From NCBI RefSeq assembly GCF_002943525.1, contig NZ_CP025394.1, positions 1,922,001 through 1,986,000 of the forward strand: a DNA stretch of 64,000 nt, read 5' to 3'. Of the stretch, positions 1 through 7,605 are shown piece by piece. Positions within the stretch are counted from its first letter, which is position 1. Each line of letters starts with the position of its first letter. Source of the DNA: Kitasatospora sp. MMS16-BH015. GTDB lineage: Bacteria; Actinomycetota; Actinomycetes; Streptomycetales; Streptomycetaceae. The position numbers and the translations under genes are program-made. The notes under the pieces are model-generated. The model did no database searches. It saw only the letters and a program-made list of their open reading frames with translations, and was not told where the DNA came from.

Positions 1-214
1 GGTCTCGGGGGTTGGTCGAGGATCCGTTCTCCCCGCCGCCCGTCCCGGGCACACATTCTCACTATCCCATCGAAAGATTACTAGTATCGCCTCACCTGGA
101 CGGATGCACTGGAGCGCACCCACCCCACCCAGGTCAGCACAGCCCTGGCCCCGAAGGCAACGGGCGCGGCCGTGCCGCTACAGACCCGCAACGCTCCCCC
201 GGGCCGCGTCGCGC

Positions 215-790
215 TCAGGCCGGGCCGAGCTCGAACCAGGTGACCTTGCCGTCCCCGCGCAGCTGCACGCCCCAGTCGTCGGCCAGCGCCTCCACCAGCA
301 GCAGGCCCCGCCCGGAGGTGGCGAACTCGCCCACCGCCCGACGCCCCGGCAGCCTGGCCGCGCCGTCCTGCACCTCCACCCGCAGCCGCGCCTCACCCGT
401 CAGCACGGCGTCGAAGACCGCGCCCCGACCGGTGTGCAGCAGCGCGTTGGTCACCAGCTCCGAGGCCAACAGCTCGGCGGTGTCGGCGAGTTGCGGGACG
501 CCCCAGCGCACCAGCGCCGCCCTGAGCCGGTGCCGCACCTCGCGCACGGCCGGCAGGTCGGCCGGCTCCAGCAGGGCGTGGATCCGCCGGTGCAGCGCGC
601 AGCCGGCGCTCTGCACCGGCGCGGTCTCCGCCCGCGCGGGCGCCGCGAGCCTGTCACTGCCCGAAGCCGTCCGCTGCCGCGGAAACCTGGCCTGGCCATC
701 CTTCACCGCACGCCCCCCGCCCTCTCCCGGGCGACGACCGACCGACCCCCACCGATCGGGCCGCCCCTTCTTGCCGACGACCATCCTCAT
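215..790 (-). CDS. ATP-binding protein, anti-sigma factor (RsbW/HATPase_c) type
   Basis: Small GHKL ATPase of the kind streptomycetes carry in many copies; family members act as anti-sigma factor kinases or regulatory switches in the cytoplasm. The N box ELVTNALLHT, an aspartate in VEVQDGAARLP and the glycine box GRGLLLVEALADDWG are visible in the last 110 residues. The first 70 residues are basic, low in complexity and probably not domain. The ATG at 790 gives 191 residues; a GTG at 706 (VKDGQARF), preceded by a GAGAGG-like site, is a credible later start. No sigma factor or anti-anti-sigma partner is adjacent, so the target is unknown. Confidence 0.8.
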   Translation of the reverse strand: MRMVVGKKGRPDRWGSVGRRPGEGGGRAVKDGQARFPRQRTASGSDRLAAPARAETAPVQSAGCALHRRIHALLEPADLPAVREVRHRLRAALVRWGVPQLADTAELLASELVTNALLHTGRGAVFDAVLTGEARLRVEVQDGAARLPGRRAVGEFATSGRGLLLVEALADDWGVQLRGDGKVTWFELGPA

Positions 791-900
791 GCCCGCCGGG
801 CGCGCTCCGCAACAGTGCGTGGACGCTCACCTGGGGTGAAGCGGTGGTACGGGGGCGCGTCCGTGATCCAACTCCCGGCCCCGAACAGGTTTACTCCGCG

Positions 901-975
901 CACCACCCGATCCCGGGGCCCCACCACCCGATCCCGGGACCCCACCAGCCGATCCCGGGGCCCCACCAGCCGACC
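901..975. repeat. 21-bp tandem repeat, about 3.6 copies
   Basis: Units begin at 901, 922, 943 and 964 with the core CACCACCCGATCCCGGGGCC; the later units carry CAG for CAC. The array ends at the stop codon of the carbonic anhydrase gene (976), so it lies in that gene's 3' region. Each unit holds a CCCGGG palindrome and could fold, but no function is shown. Confidence 0.8.
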
Positions 976-1791
976 TCAGCGGCCGAAGGTCACCTCACCG
1001 GTGTCCAGCGAGTAGTACCCGCCCACCACCTCGAGCTTCCCGGCCTCGACCAGCGGGCGCAGCAGCGCGTCCCGGCGCAGCCGGGCCACCGTCTGCCGGG
1101 TCTGGGCCCGGATCACCGCGTCCACCAGCGCCTCGGCCGGGGCGGTGCGGCGCGCCTCCTCGTACGGGCCGCGCAGGTCCTGCCCGATGTCGGCGAGGTG
1201 GCCGGGCAGGCGCTCGCCGGTCCGGAAGGACCGCACGGCCGCCGTCACGGCGCCGCAGCGCTGATGGCCCATCACCACCAGGAGCTTGGCGCCCAGCTCG
1301 GCCGGGCCGTACTCGAGGCTGCCGGTGACCAGGCCGTCGGCGGTGTGCGCGGCCGTCCGGATCACCATCAGGTCGCCCAGGCCCTGGTCGAAGACCAGCT
1401 CCGGGGGCACCCGCGAGTCGATGCAGGTGAAGACCACCGCGAAGGGCTCCTGATGGGTGGCCACGTCCCGGCGCCGGGCCGCCGAGGAGTCCGGGTGCAC
1501 CACCCGGCCGGCCACCCAGGCCGCGTTGCCCGCCTCGAGGCGGGCCAGCGCGAGCGCCGGGGTGCCCACCGGCCCGACCGTACTGCCGGGCGCCGTCTCC
1601 GGGGCCGCGCGCAGGCCCTCCGCCGAGGCCCGCGGCCCGGGCAGCAGGCCGACCCCGGCCGCCAGCCCGGCCACCGCCACCGTGCCGGCCCGCAGCACGC
1701 CCCGCCGATCCGTCCGCACAAGCCTCTCCCCACCGTCGGAACGCCCTGACGGCGAGTCACCGTACCCGGCTTCTGCGGACGCCTTGCTCAC
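976..1791 (-). CDS. Exported beta-class carbonic anhydrase
   Basis: Interconverts CO2 and bicarbonate. The beta-class zinc site is complete: Cys123-x-Asp125-x-Arg127 in CIDSRVP, then His176 and Cys179 in GHQRCGA. Residues 29-56 (RRGVLRAG followed by a hydrophobic, Ala/Gly-rich stretch) look like a twin-arginine signal, so the enzyme is probably exported, unlike most beta enzymes. Total length is 271 residues, normal for the family plus a leader. The GTG start overlaps the stop of the upstream MarR gene (GTGA), so the pair is probably translationally coupled. Enzyme family is confident; export is inferred from the N-terminus. Confidence 0.88.
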   Translation of the reverse strand: MSKASAEAGYGDSPSGRSDGGERLVRTDRRGVLRAGTVAVAGLAAGVGLLPGPRASAEGLRAAPETAPGSTVGPVGTPALALARLEAGNAAWVAGRVVHPDSSAARRRDVATHQEPFAVVFTCIDSRVPPELVFDQGLGDLMVIRTAAHTADGLVTGSLEYGPAELGAKLLVVMGHQRCGAVTAAVRSFRTGERLPGHLADIGQDLRGPYEEARRTAPAEALVDAVIRAQTRQTVARLRRDALLRPLVEAGKLEVVGGYYSLDTGEVTFGR

Positions 1792-2246
1792 TTGCGCAGT
1801 GCGGCGGTCGCTCTCTGGAGGAAGCCACGGAAGAGCTCCCGCTCACCCTCCTCGAAGGCTGTCCAGAGCACCGATTCCACTTCCACCGCCCGGGCGTCCG
1901 CGGCGGCCACCAGCACCCGGCCGGCCGGGCTGAGCCGGGTGACCAGCACCTTGCCGTGCAGCTCGGAGGGCTCGCGCTCGACCAGGCCCTTGGCCTCCAG
2001 ATTGGCCAGCAGGCCGGCCATGGTCTGCGGGGTGACGGCGGCGCCGCGCGCCAGCTGCGCGCCGGACATGCCCGCCCGCTCGGTCAGCTGGAGCAGTACC
2101 GCGTACTGCGGCACCGTCAGGTCCAGCGCGCGCAGCGCCTCGGCCTTGGCGGCCATCATGGCCTGCTCGGCCTGCTTGATCTGCAGGCCCAGGCGGTGCG
2201 GCACGCCCTGCGGGCCGGCGAGCAGCTCGGCGGGGTCGGTGGTCAT
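1788..2246 (-). CDS. MarR-family transcriptional regulator
   Basis: A 152-residue winged-helix regulator. The helix-turn-helix and wing are seen in MSGAQLARGAAVTPQTMAGLLANLEAKGLVERE, followed by the usual C-terminal dimerisation helices. It lies first in a two-gene unit with the carbonic anhydrase through a 4-base GTGA overlap. It may control this pair and perhaps the upstream oxidoreductase gene, which is on the same strand and has a dyad in its promoter region. A GGAGGAGG stretch lies about 11 bases before the ATG. Ligand unknown. Confidence 0.85.
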   Translation of the reverse strand: MTTDPAELLAGPQGVPHRLGLQIKQAEQAMMAAKAEALRALDLTVPQYAVLLQLTERAGMSGAQLARGAAVTPQTMAGLLANLEAKGLVEREPSELHGKVLVTRLSPAGRVLVAAADARAVEVESVLWTAFEEGERELFRGFLQRATAALRK

Positions 2247-2363
2247 GGGCTGCTGCCTCCTCCGTACGGGGCCCGGTGCCCCCAGGGGCGGGGACGCCCC
2301 CCAGTATCCCCGCCCCCACCGGGGCGCGGGTCACCGCGTCCGCGGCACGCACGCGGGGAGGAG

Positions 2364-3338
2364 TCAGCGCACCCGCAGCACGTACTTCGTCTCGGCCGTG
2401 CGCCCCTCCAGGCGCCGGTGCGCCTCGGCCACCCCGGCCCAGTCCACCTCCTCGACGGAGGTCTTGAGCGTGCCGTCGGCGACCAGCCGCAGGCCCTCCT
2501 CCAGGTGCGCCCGGAACAGCTCGGGCCGGCGCCCCAGCAGGCCGCCCATGTTGTAGCCGGTCAGCGCGAAGCTCTCGTACCAGACCTCGTTGGCCGCCAG
2601 CGTGAGGTCGCGGTCGGCCGCGTTCCCGATCACCACGTGGCGCCCGAACACGGCCAGCCAGCCCCGCACCTGCCCGCGCGGCTCGCCGCCGACGCTGTCG
2701 ATCACCACGTCGAAGCCCTGGCCCTGCGTCAGCTCCCCGACCCGGTTGGCGATCTCGTCGTAGCTCAGGACCTGGTCGTAGCCCCCGGCCGCCGCGGCCC
2801 GCTCGGGGGTGCCGGCGGCGCCGACCACCAGGGCCGCGCCGTAGTGGCGGGCGAGCGGGCCGAGCAGGGCGCCGAGCGCGCCGGCCGCGCCGAGCACCAG
2901 GACGCGGTCGCCCTCGCCCACCCGGGCGGCGGACCGCAGGGTGCCGACGGCGGTGACCGCGTTGCAGGCGGTGGCGGCGGCCAGCCGGGGGTCGAGCCCG
3001 GCGAGTTCACCCGCCAGGGGGACGGTGGCGACGGCGCCCGCGATGACGCGCTCGGCGTTGCCGCCGAAGCCGGTCGGCACCGCCACCACCGGCTCGCCGA
3101 CCCGCAGCCCGGTCACCCCTTCACCGAGCGCCGCCACGGTGCCGGCCACCTCCAGGCCGGGCACGGCCGGCAGCGGCAGCGGGAACTGGCCCCGGCGGAA
3201 CATCACGTCGGCGAAGTGCACCCCGGCGTGGCTGACCTCGATCGCCACCTCGCCGGGCCCGGGCTCGGGCAGCGGCAGGCCGTCGGCCACCTCCAGCACC
3301 TCGGGGCCGCCGGTACGGGTGTAACGGATCGCGCGCAT
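2364..3338 (-). CDS. Zinc-independent quinone oxidoreductase (MDR family)
   Basis: Medium-chain dehydrogenase/reductase of the NADPH:quinone oxidoreductase branch, reducing quinones or enones in the cytoplasm. The N-terminus MRAIRYTRTGGPEVLEV is the typical family opening. The nucleotide-binding region carries GAAGALGALLGPLARHYGA, and VVIDSVGGEPRG follows, as in QorA. Catalytic-zinc cysteines are absent. I chose the ATG at 3338 because GGGGGAG lies just upstream; a longer frame to 3416 adds a basic tail unlike the family. Length is then 324 residues, normal. Possible target of the neighbouring MarR protein. Confidence 0.85.
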   Translation of the reverse strand: MRAIRYTRTGGPEVLEVADGLPLPEPGPGEVAIEVSHAGVHFADVMFRRGQFPLPLPAVPGLEVAGTVAALGEGVTGLRVGEPVVAVPTGFGGNAERVIAGAVATVPLAGELAGLDPRLAAATACNAVTAVGTLRSAARVGEGDRVLVLGAAGALGALLGPLARHYGAALVVGAAGTPERAAAAGGYDQVLSYDEIANRVGELTQGQGFDVVIDSVGGEPRGQVRGWLAVFGRHVVIGNAADRDLTLAANEVWYESFALTGYNMGGLLGRRPELFRAHLEEGLRLVADGTLKTSVEEVDWAGVAEAHRRLEGRTAETKYVLRVR

Positions 3339-3399
3339 GGTGGAGCTCCCCCTCGTCGTCGTACGGCGCGTCGTTCCGCGCCGCACCATCGTGCACTGC

Positions 3400-3443
3400 C
3401 TTGAAGCAGTAGCCATACATATATCAGCTACCTGACATTCAAG
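3400..3443. promoter_or_regulatory. Dyad in AT-rich patch upstream of the oxidoreductase
   Basis: CTTGAA (3400-3405) and TTCAAG (3438-3443) form outer arms; inside, CAGTAGC and GCTACCTG are near-complementary around an AT-rich CATACATATATCA. This is the only AT-rich stretch between the oxidoreductase and urease starts, so it probably holds the minus-strand promoter. A MarR-type operator is a reasonable guess. Confidence 0.4.
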
Positions 3444-3624
3444 TCACGCCATTGCCGCACCCGCCGCCCGGCGCGCCGGACCGGCGACCCGCCCCTCGAC
3501 GGGCAAGGCTGAAGGCAGCCGGCGGCCGGACAACCCGAGGCGGCCGACGGCTGGACAACCCGGCATGCCCCGGGTTCAATGGCCAAAGGCATTTGAACGC
3601 CGTTCTAACCGCGAGCGAGGCACC

Positions 3625-4335
3625 GTGCGACTGACCCCCACCGAACGGGACCGGCTGCTGATCTTCACAGCGGCCGAGCTGGCCCGCGCCCGCCGGGCGC
3701 GCGGCGTGCGGCTCAACGTCCCCGAGGCCACCGCCCTGATCGCCGACACCGTCTGCGAGGCCGCCCGGGACGGGCGCCGGCTGGCCGAGGCGATCGAGGC
3801 CGGGCGCTCGGTGCTGACCGCCGCCGAGGTGCTGCCCGGGGTGCCGGACATCGTCACCACCGTGCAGGTGGAGGCCGTGTTCGAGGACGGCACCCGGCTC
3901 GCCGTGATCAACGACCCGTTCCGGGGCGCCGGTTCGCTCGGCGAGCAGGCCCCCGGCGGGGCGCTGATCGGCAGCGGCGCGGGCTACGACCCGGTCGAGG
4001 AGACGGTGGTGCTGCCGGTGCACAACACCTCGGCGGTGCCGATCTCGGTCACCTCGCACTTCCACTTCTTCGAGGCCAACCCGCGCCTGGCCTTCGACCG
4101 CTCGGCCGCCTACGGCACCCACCTGGCCGTGCCGGCCGGCTCCTCGGTCCGCTTCGACCCCGGCGCCACCGTGGAGGTCGGCCTGGTGCCGATCGGCGGC
4201 GAGCGGGTCGCGATCGGCTTCGCCGGCCTGGTGGACGGCCCGCTGGACGCCCCCGGCGCCCGCGAGGCCGCGCTGGCCAAGGCCCGCGCCACCGGCTACC
4301 TCACCAGCTTCGACGATGCGGAGATCGAGTCATGA
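3625..4335 (+). CDS. Urease gamma-beta fusion subunit
   Basis: Structural subunit of a urease-like enzyme. Residues 1-100 match the gamma subunit (LTPTERDRLLIF, RLNVPEATALI, GRSVLTAAEVLPGV). The rest matches beta (VLPVHNTSAVPISVTSHFHFFEANPRLAFDR, split here by position). Fused gamma-beta chains are known in several bacteria. The GTG at 3625 is preceded by GCGAGG and begins exactly where the gamma domain starts; an upstream ATG at 3565 adds only non-domain sequence. It is followed directly by the alpha subunit. No ureD, E, F or G is nearby, so nickel loading would need accessory proteins encoded elsewhere, if it happens at all. Confidence 0.9.
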   Translation: MRLTPTERDRLLIFTAAELARARRARGVRLNVPEATALIADTVCEAARDGRRLAEAIEAGRSVLTAAEVLPGVPDIVTTVQVEAVFEDGTRLAVINDPFRGAGSLGEQAPGGALIGSGAGYDPVEETVVLPVHNTSAVPISVTSHFHFFEANPRLAFDRSAAYGTHLAVPAGSSVRFDPGATVEVGLVPIGGERVAIGFAGLVDGPLDAPGAREAALAKARATGYLTSFDDAEIES

Positions 4336-4370
4336 GCACCCCGACCACCGCCGTGGAGGCCCGCCGATGA
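4332..4370 (+). CDS. Putative 12-residue coupling peptide
   Basis: ATG at 4332 overlaps the stop of the gamma-beta gene (ATGA), and the frame MSTPTTAVEARR ends in a TGA that overlaps the ATG of the alpha gene, again as ATGA. GGAGG inside this frame (4355-4359) is the ribosome binding site of the alpha gene. It may be translated only to pass ribosomes between the two genes. A near-identical arrangement lies at 40893-40934. Expression is not shown. Confidence 0.35.
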   Translation: MSTPTTAVEARR

Positions 4371-6085
4371 GCGCGATCACCCCGCACGACTACATCTCGG
4401 TGCACGGCCCCCGCGCGGGCGACCGGATCCGGCTGGGCGACTCCGGCCTGATCGTCCGGGTCGAGTCCGACTCGCAGGCGCCCGGCGACGAGTTCCTGGC
4501 CGGCTTCGGCAAGACCGCCCGGGACGGCCTGCACCTCAAGGCCGCCGCCGTCCGCGACACCTGCGACGTGGTGATCTCCAACGTGCTGGTGATCGACGCG
4601 ATCCAGGGCATCCGCAAGACCTCGATCGGCCTGATCGACGGCCGGATCGCCGCGATCGGCCGGGCCGGCAACCCGGACACCCTGGACGGGGTCGAGGTGG
4701 TGGTCGGCACCGGCACCACGATCGTCTCCGGCGAGGGGATGATCGCCACCGCGGGCGCCATCGACACCCACGTGCACCTGCTCTCGCCGCGGATCATGGA
4801 GGCCTCGCTGGCCTCCGGCGTGACCACCATCATCGGCCAGGAGTTCGGCCCGGTCTGGGGCGTCGGGGTCAACTCCCCCTGGGCGCTGCGGCACGCCTTC
4901 AACGCCTTCGACGCCTGGCCGGTCAACATCGGCTTCCTCGGCCGCGGCTCCTCCTCGGACGCCGCCCCGCTGGTCGAGGCCCTGGTGGAGGGCGGCGCCT
5001 CCGGCTTCAAGGTGCACGAGGACATGGGCGCGCACACCCGCGCGCTGGACACCGCGCTCCGGGTGGCCGAGGAGCACGACGTCCAAGTCGCTCTGCACAC
5101 CGATGGGTTGAACGAGTGCCTGTCGGTCGAGGACACCCTCGCCGTGCTCGAGGGCCGCACCATCCACGCCTTCCACGTCGAGGGCTGCGGGGGCGGGCAC
5201 GTGCCCAACGTGCTCAAGATGGCCGGCGTCGAGAACGTGATCGGCTCCTCCACCAACCCCACCCTGCCGTTCGGCCGGGACGCGCTCGGCGAGCACTTCG
5301 GCATGATCGTCTCGGCCCACGACCTCAAGGTCGACCTGCCGGGCGATGCCGCGATGGCCCGCGACCGGATCCGGGCCGGCACCATGGGCGCGGAGGACGT
5401 GCTGCACGACCTCGGCGTCATCGGCATCACCTCCTCCGACGCCCAGGGCATGGGCCGGGCCGGTGAGACGGTGCGCCGCACCTTCGCCATGGCCGGCAAG
5501 ATGAAGGCCGAACTCGGCCCGCTGGACGGTGGGTTCGGCACCACCGAGAGCGGCGACGACAACGAGCGGGTGCTCCGCTACATCGCCAAGCTCACCATCA
5601 ACCCGGCCATCGCCCACGGCCTGGCCCACGAGGTCGGCTCGATCGAGGTCGGCAAGCTGGCCGACATCGTACTCTGGCGTCCCGACCACTTCGGCGCCAA
5701 GCCGCAGCTCGTGCTCAAGGCCGGCTTCCCGGCCTACGGCGTGGTCGGCGACCCGAACGCCTCCACCGACCGCTGCGAACCCCTCGTGCTCGGCCCGCAG
5801 TTCGGCGCCCACGGCGCCACCGCCGCCGACCTCTCGGTGGCCTTCGTGGCCCAGGCCGCCGCCGACGGCTCCTACCTGGACCGCGCGGCCGACCAACTCC
5901 CCACCCGCAGGCGCCGGGTGGGCGTCCGCGGCACCCGGGGCATCGGCCCGCGCGACATGGTCCGCAACGCGCGGATCGGCCACGTCCAGGTCGAGGCCGA
6001 CACCGGCCTGGTCTCCCTCGACGGCGAACCGCTGCGCTCCGAGCCCGCCGACAGCGTCTCGCTCAGCCGCCTCTACTTCCTGTAA
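4367..6085 (+). CDS. Urease alpha subunit-like amidohydrolase (variant flap)
   Basis: A 572-residue catalytic subunit of a urease-type nickel amidohydrolase. Metal-site residues align with canonical urease: His135, His137, Lys215 (carbamylated lysine in GFKVHED), His244, His270 and Asp358; His217, His318 and Arg336 also match. The flap differs: the near-invariant cysteine next to the catalytic histidine is Ala317 (IVSAHDL instead of a VCHH-type motif). The start at 4367 has GGAGG eight bases upstream. It sits between the gamma-beta gene and agmatine deiminase. Such second, accessory-free urease loci are found in streptomycetes and their substrate is not settled, so I do not claim urea hydrolysis. 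Confidence 0.88.
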   Translation: MSAITPHDYISVHGPRAGDRIRLGDSGLIVRVESDSQAPGDEFLAGFGKTARDGLHLKAAAVRDTCDVVISNVLVIDAIQGIRKTSIGLIDGRIAAIGRAGNPDTLDGVEVVVGTGTTIVSGEGMIATAGAIDTHVHLLSPRIMEASLASGVTTIIGQEFGPVWGVGVNSPWALRHAFNAFDAWPVNIGFLGRGSSSDAAPLVEALVEGGASGFKVHEDMGAHTRALDTALRVAEEHDVQVALHTDGLNECLSVEDTLAVLEGRTIHAFHVEGCGGGHVPNVLKMAGVENVIGSSTNPTLPFGRDALGEHFGMIVSAHDLKVDLPGDAAMARDRIRAGTMGAEDVLHDLGVIGITSSDAQGMGRAGETVRRTFAMAGKMKAELGPLDGGFGTTESGDDNERVLRYIAKLTINPAIAHGLAHEVGSIEVGKLADIVLWRPDHFGAKPQLVLKAGFPAYGVVGDPNASTDRCEPLVLGPQFGAHGATAADLSVAFVAQAAADGSYLDRAADQLPTRRRRVGVRGTRGIGPRDMVRNARIGHVQVEADTGLVSLDGEPLRSEPADSVSLSRLYFL

Positions 6086-6112
6086 CTCCCCCACCGCATC
6101 AAGGATTACCTC

Positions 6113-7156
6113 ATGACTGAGACCCCCGCCGCGCTCGGCTACCGGATGCCCGCCGAGTGGCACCCGCACGAGCGCACCTGGATGGCCTTCCCCACCGACA
6201 ACCCCACCTTCGACTCCCCCGAGCACCTGCACAGCTCCCGGCTCGCCTGGGCCAGGGTGGCCGACACCATCGTCCGGTACGAGCCGGTCACCCTGATCGT
6301 CAACACCGGCGAGACCGAGACCGCCCGGGGCTACGTCTCCCCCGAGGTGGAGATCGTCGAGCGCCCGCTCGACGACGCCTGGATGCGGGACATCGGCCCC
6401 TCCTTCCTGCTCGGCCCGGACGGTGAACTCGCCGCCACCGACTGGATCTTCAACGGCTGGGGCGCCCAGGGCTGGGCCCGCTGGGACAAGGACCAGCACA
6501 TCGCCGAGGAGATCGCCGGCCTGACCGGCGTGCGGCGCTTCGCCTCCCGCCTGATCAACGAGGGCGGCGGCATCCACGTGGACGGCGAGGGCACCGTGCT
6601 CGTCACCGACACCGTGCAGCTCGGCGAGGGCCGCAACTCCGACTGGACCCGCGAGGAGGTCGAGGCCGAGCTCAACGCCTTCCTCGGCACCACCAAGGTG
6701 ATCTGGGTCCCGCGCGGACTCACCCGCGACTACGACGAGTTCGGCACCCGGGGCCACATCGACATCGTCGCCTCCTTCGTCCGCCCGGGCGTGGTCGTCG
6801 CCCACACCCAGCCCGACCCCGCCCACCCCGACCACGAGGTCTGCCAGGAGATCGTCGCCCTCCTGCGCGCCGCCACCGACGCGGCCGGCCGCACCCTCGA
6901 GGTCATCGAACTCCCCGCCCCCACCGTCCTCCTGGACGAGGACGGCGAGCCCGTCGACTACTCCTACATCAACCACTACGTCGCCAACGACGCCGTCATC
7001 CTCTGCGCCTTCGACGACCCCCGCGACACCGAGGCCCAGGCCATCCTCGCCAAGGCCTACCCCACCCGCACCGTCGAACTCGTCGACGCCCGCGAGATCT
7101 TCGCCAACGGCGGCGGCATCCACTGCATCACCCAGCAGCAGCCCAAGGCCGGCTGA
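6113..7156 (+). CDS. aguA: Agmatine deiminase
   Basis: Converts agmatine to N-carbamoylputrescine and ammonia, a step of arginine/polyamine breakdown. It belongs to the guanidine-modifying (peptidylarginine deiminase) superfamily. Visible signatures are MPAEWHPHERTWMAFP at the start, WMRDIGPSF, the catalytic-histidine region RGHIDIVASF and the nucleophile cysteine in ANGGGIHCITQQQP near the C-terminus. At 347 residues it has the usual length. AAGGA precedes the ATG, and the gene starts 27 bases after the urease-like alpha gene, so it is very likely co-transcribed. Its product is an N-substituted urea, which matters for the neighbouring enzyme's possible substrate. Confidence 0.92.
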   Translation: MTETPAALGYRMPAEWHPHERTWMAFPTDNPTFDSPEHLHSSRLAWARVADTIVRYEPVTLIVNTGETETARGYVSPEVEIVERPLDDAWMRDIGPSFLLGPDGELAATDWIFNGWGAQGWARWDKDQHIAEEIAGLTGVRRFASRLINEGGGIHVDGEGTVLVTDTVQLGEGRNSDWTREEVEAELNAFLGTTKVIWVPRGLTRDYDEFGTRGHIDIVASFVRPGVVVAHTQPDPAHPDHEVCQEIVALLRAATDAAGRTLEVIELPAPTVLLDEDGEPVDYSYINHYVANDAVILCAFDDPRDTEAQAILAKAYPTRTVELVDAREIFANGGGIHCITQQQPKAG

Positions 7157-7176
7157 CCCCGGCACGGCCCGCACGC

Positions 7177-7206
7177 GCGCCCTCCGGCCGGCACCCCGGA
7201 GGGCGC
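7177..7206. terminator. Bidirectional terminator hairpin
   Basis: GCGCCCTCCGG (7177-7187) and CCGGAGGGCGC (7196-7206) form a perfect 11-bp stem with an 8-base loop. It lies between the convergent agmatine deiminase gene and the small gene at 7233. There is no T-tract, as is common in streptomycete terminators. Confidence 0.75.
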
Positions 7207-7232
7207 CCGGTGTCCGTTCCGCGAGTGACCCG

Positions 7233-7502
7233 TCAGTCCTCGTCCAGGCCGAACTCCGCCCGGACCGCCTCCAGGGCGTCCTCCAGGGTCGGGGAGATCT
7301 GGTCGTGGCCGGTGAAGCCGTCGTCCTCGCCCGGGTCGACCGTCCAGCCGTAGCCGCTGACCGGGTGGCCGTCGACGGTGGCGGAGTGGTGGTCGTCGGA
7401 GACGGTGAGGGAGATGTTGCCGCCGGGGAACTCGGTGAGTTCGAGGTGGACGTCGCCGAGGATGCGGTGGACGGCGTCGCGGGTCTCGTCTTCGGTGGTC
7501 AT
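7233..7502 (-). CDS. Small acidic hypothetical protein
   Basis: An 89-residue acidic protein (many Asp/Glu, few Lys) with no signal peptide or membrane segment. GAGGAG lies upstream of the ATG. The alternating pattern in VHLELTEFPGGNISLTVSDDHHSATVDG suggests a beta-sheet fold. I do not recognise the family. It stands alone between two terminated units, so context gives no function. Confidence 0.65.
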   Translation of the reverse strand: MTTEDETRDAVHRILGDVHLELTEFPGGNISLTVSDDHHSATVDGHPVSGYGWTVDPGEDDGFTGHDQISPTLEDALEAVRAEFGLDED

Positions 7503-7605
7503 GGCATCGGCTCCTCGGCGGGGTCAGGTACTGGTCTCCAGTCTGCCGGGCCCGGGCGGCCGGGTGCGCGACCCACCGTCGGTGAGTCGCGCACCGCGCC
7601 GGGCC

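Noticed and set aside
1..62. Open minus-strand frame with GTG at 62 leaving the left edge
   Set aside because: Only 20 codons are visible, with no ribosome binding site and no recognisable sequence.
4301..7174. 957-codon minus-strand open frame opposite the urease-like operon
   Set aside because: It is antisense to three clear genes and has the Gly/Val/Asp-rich composition of a GC-driven shadow frame.
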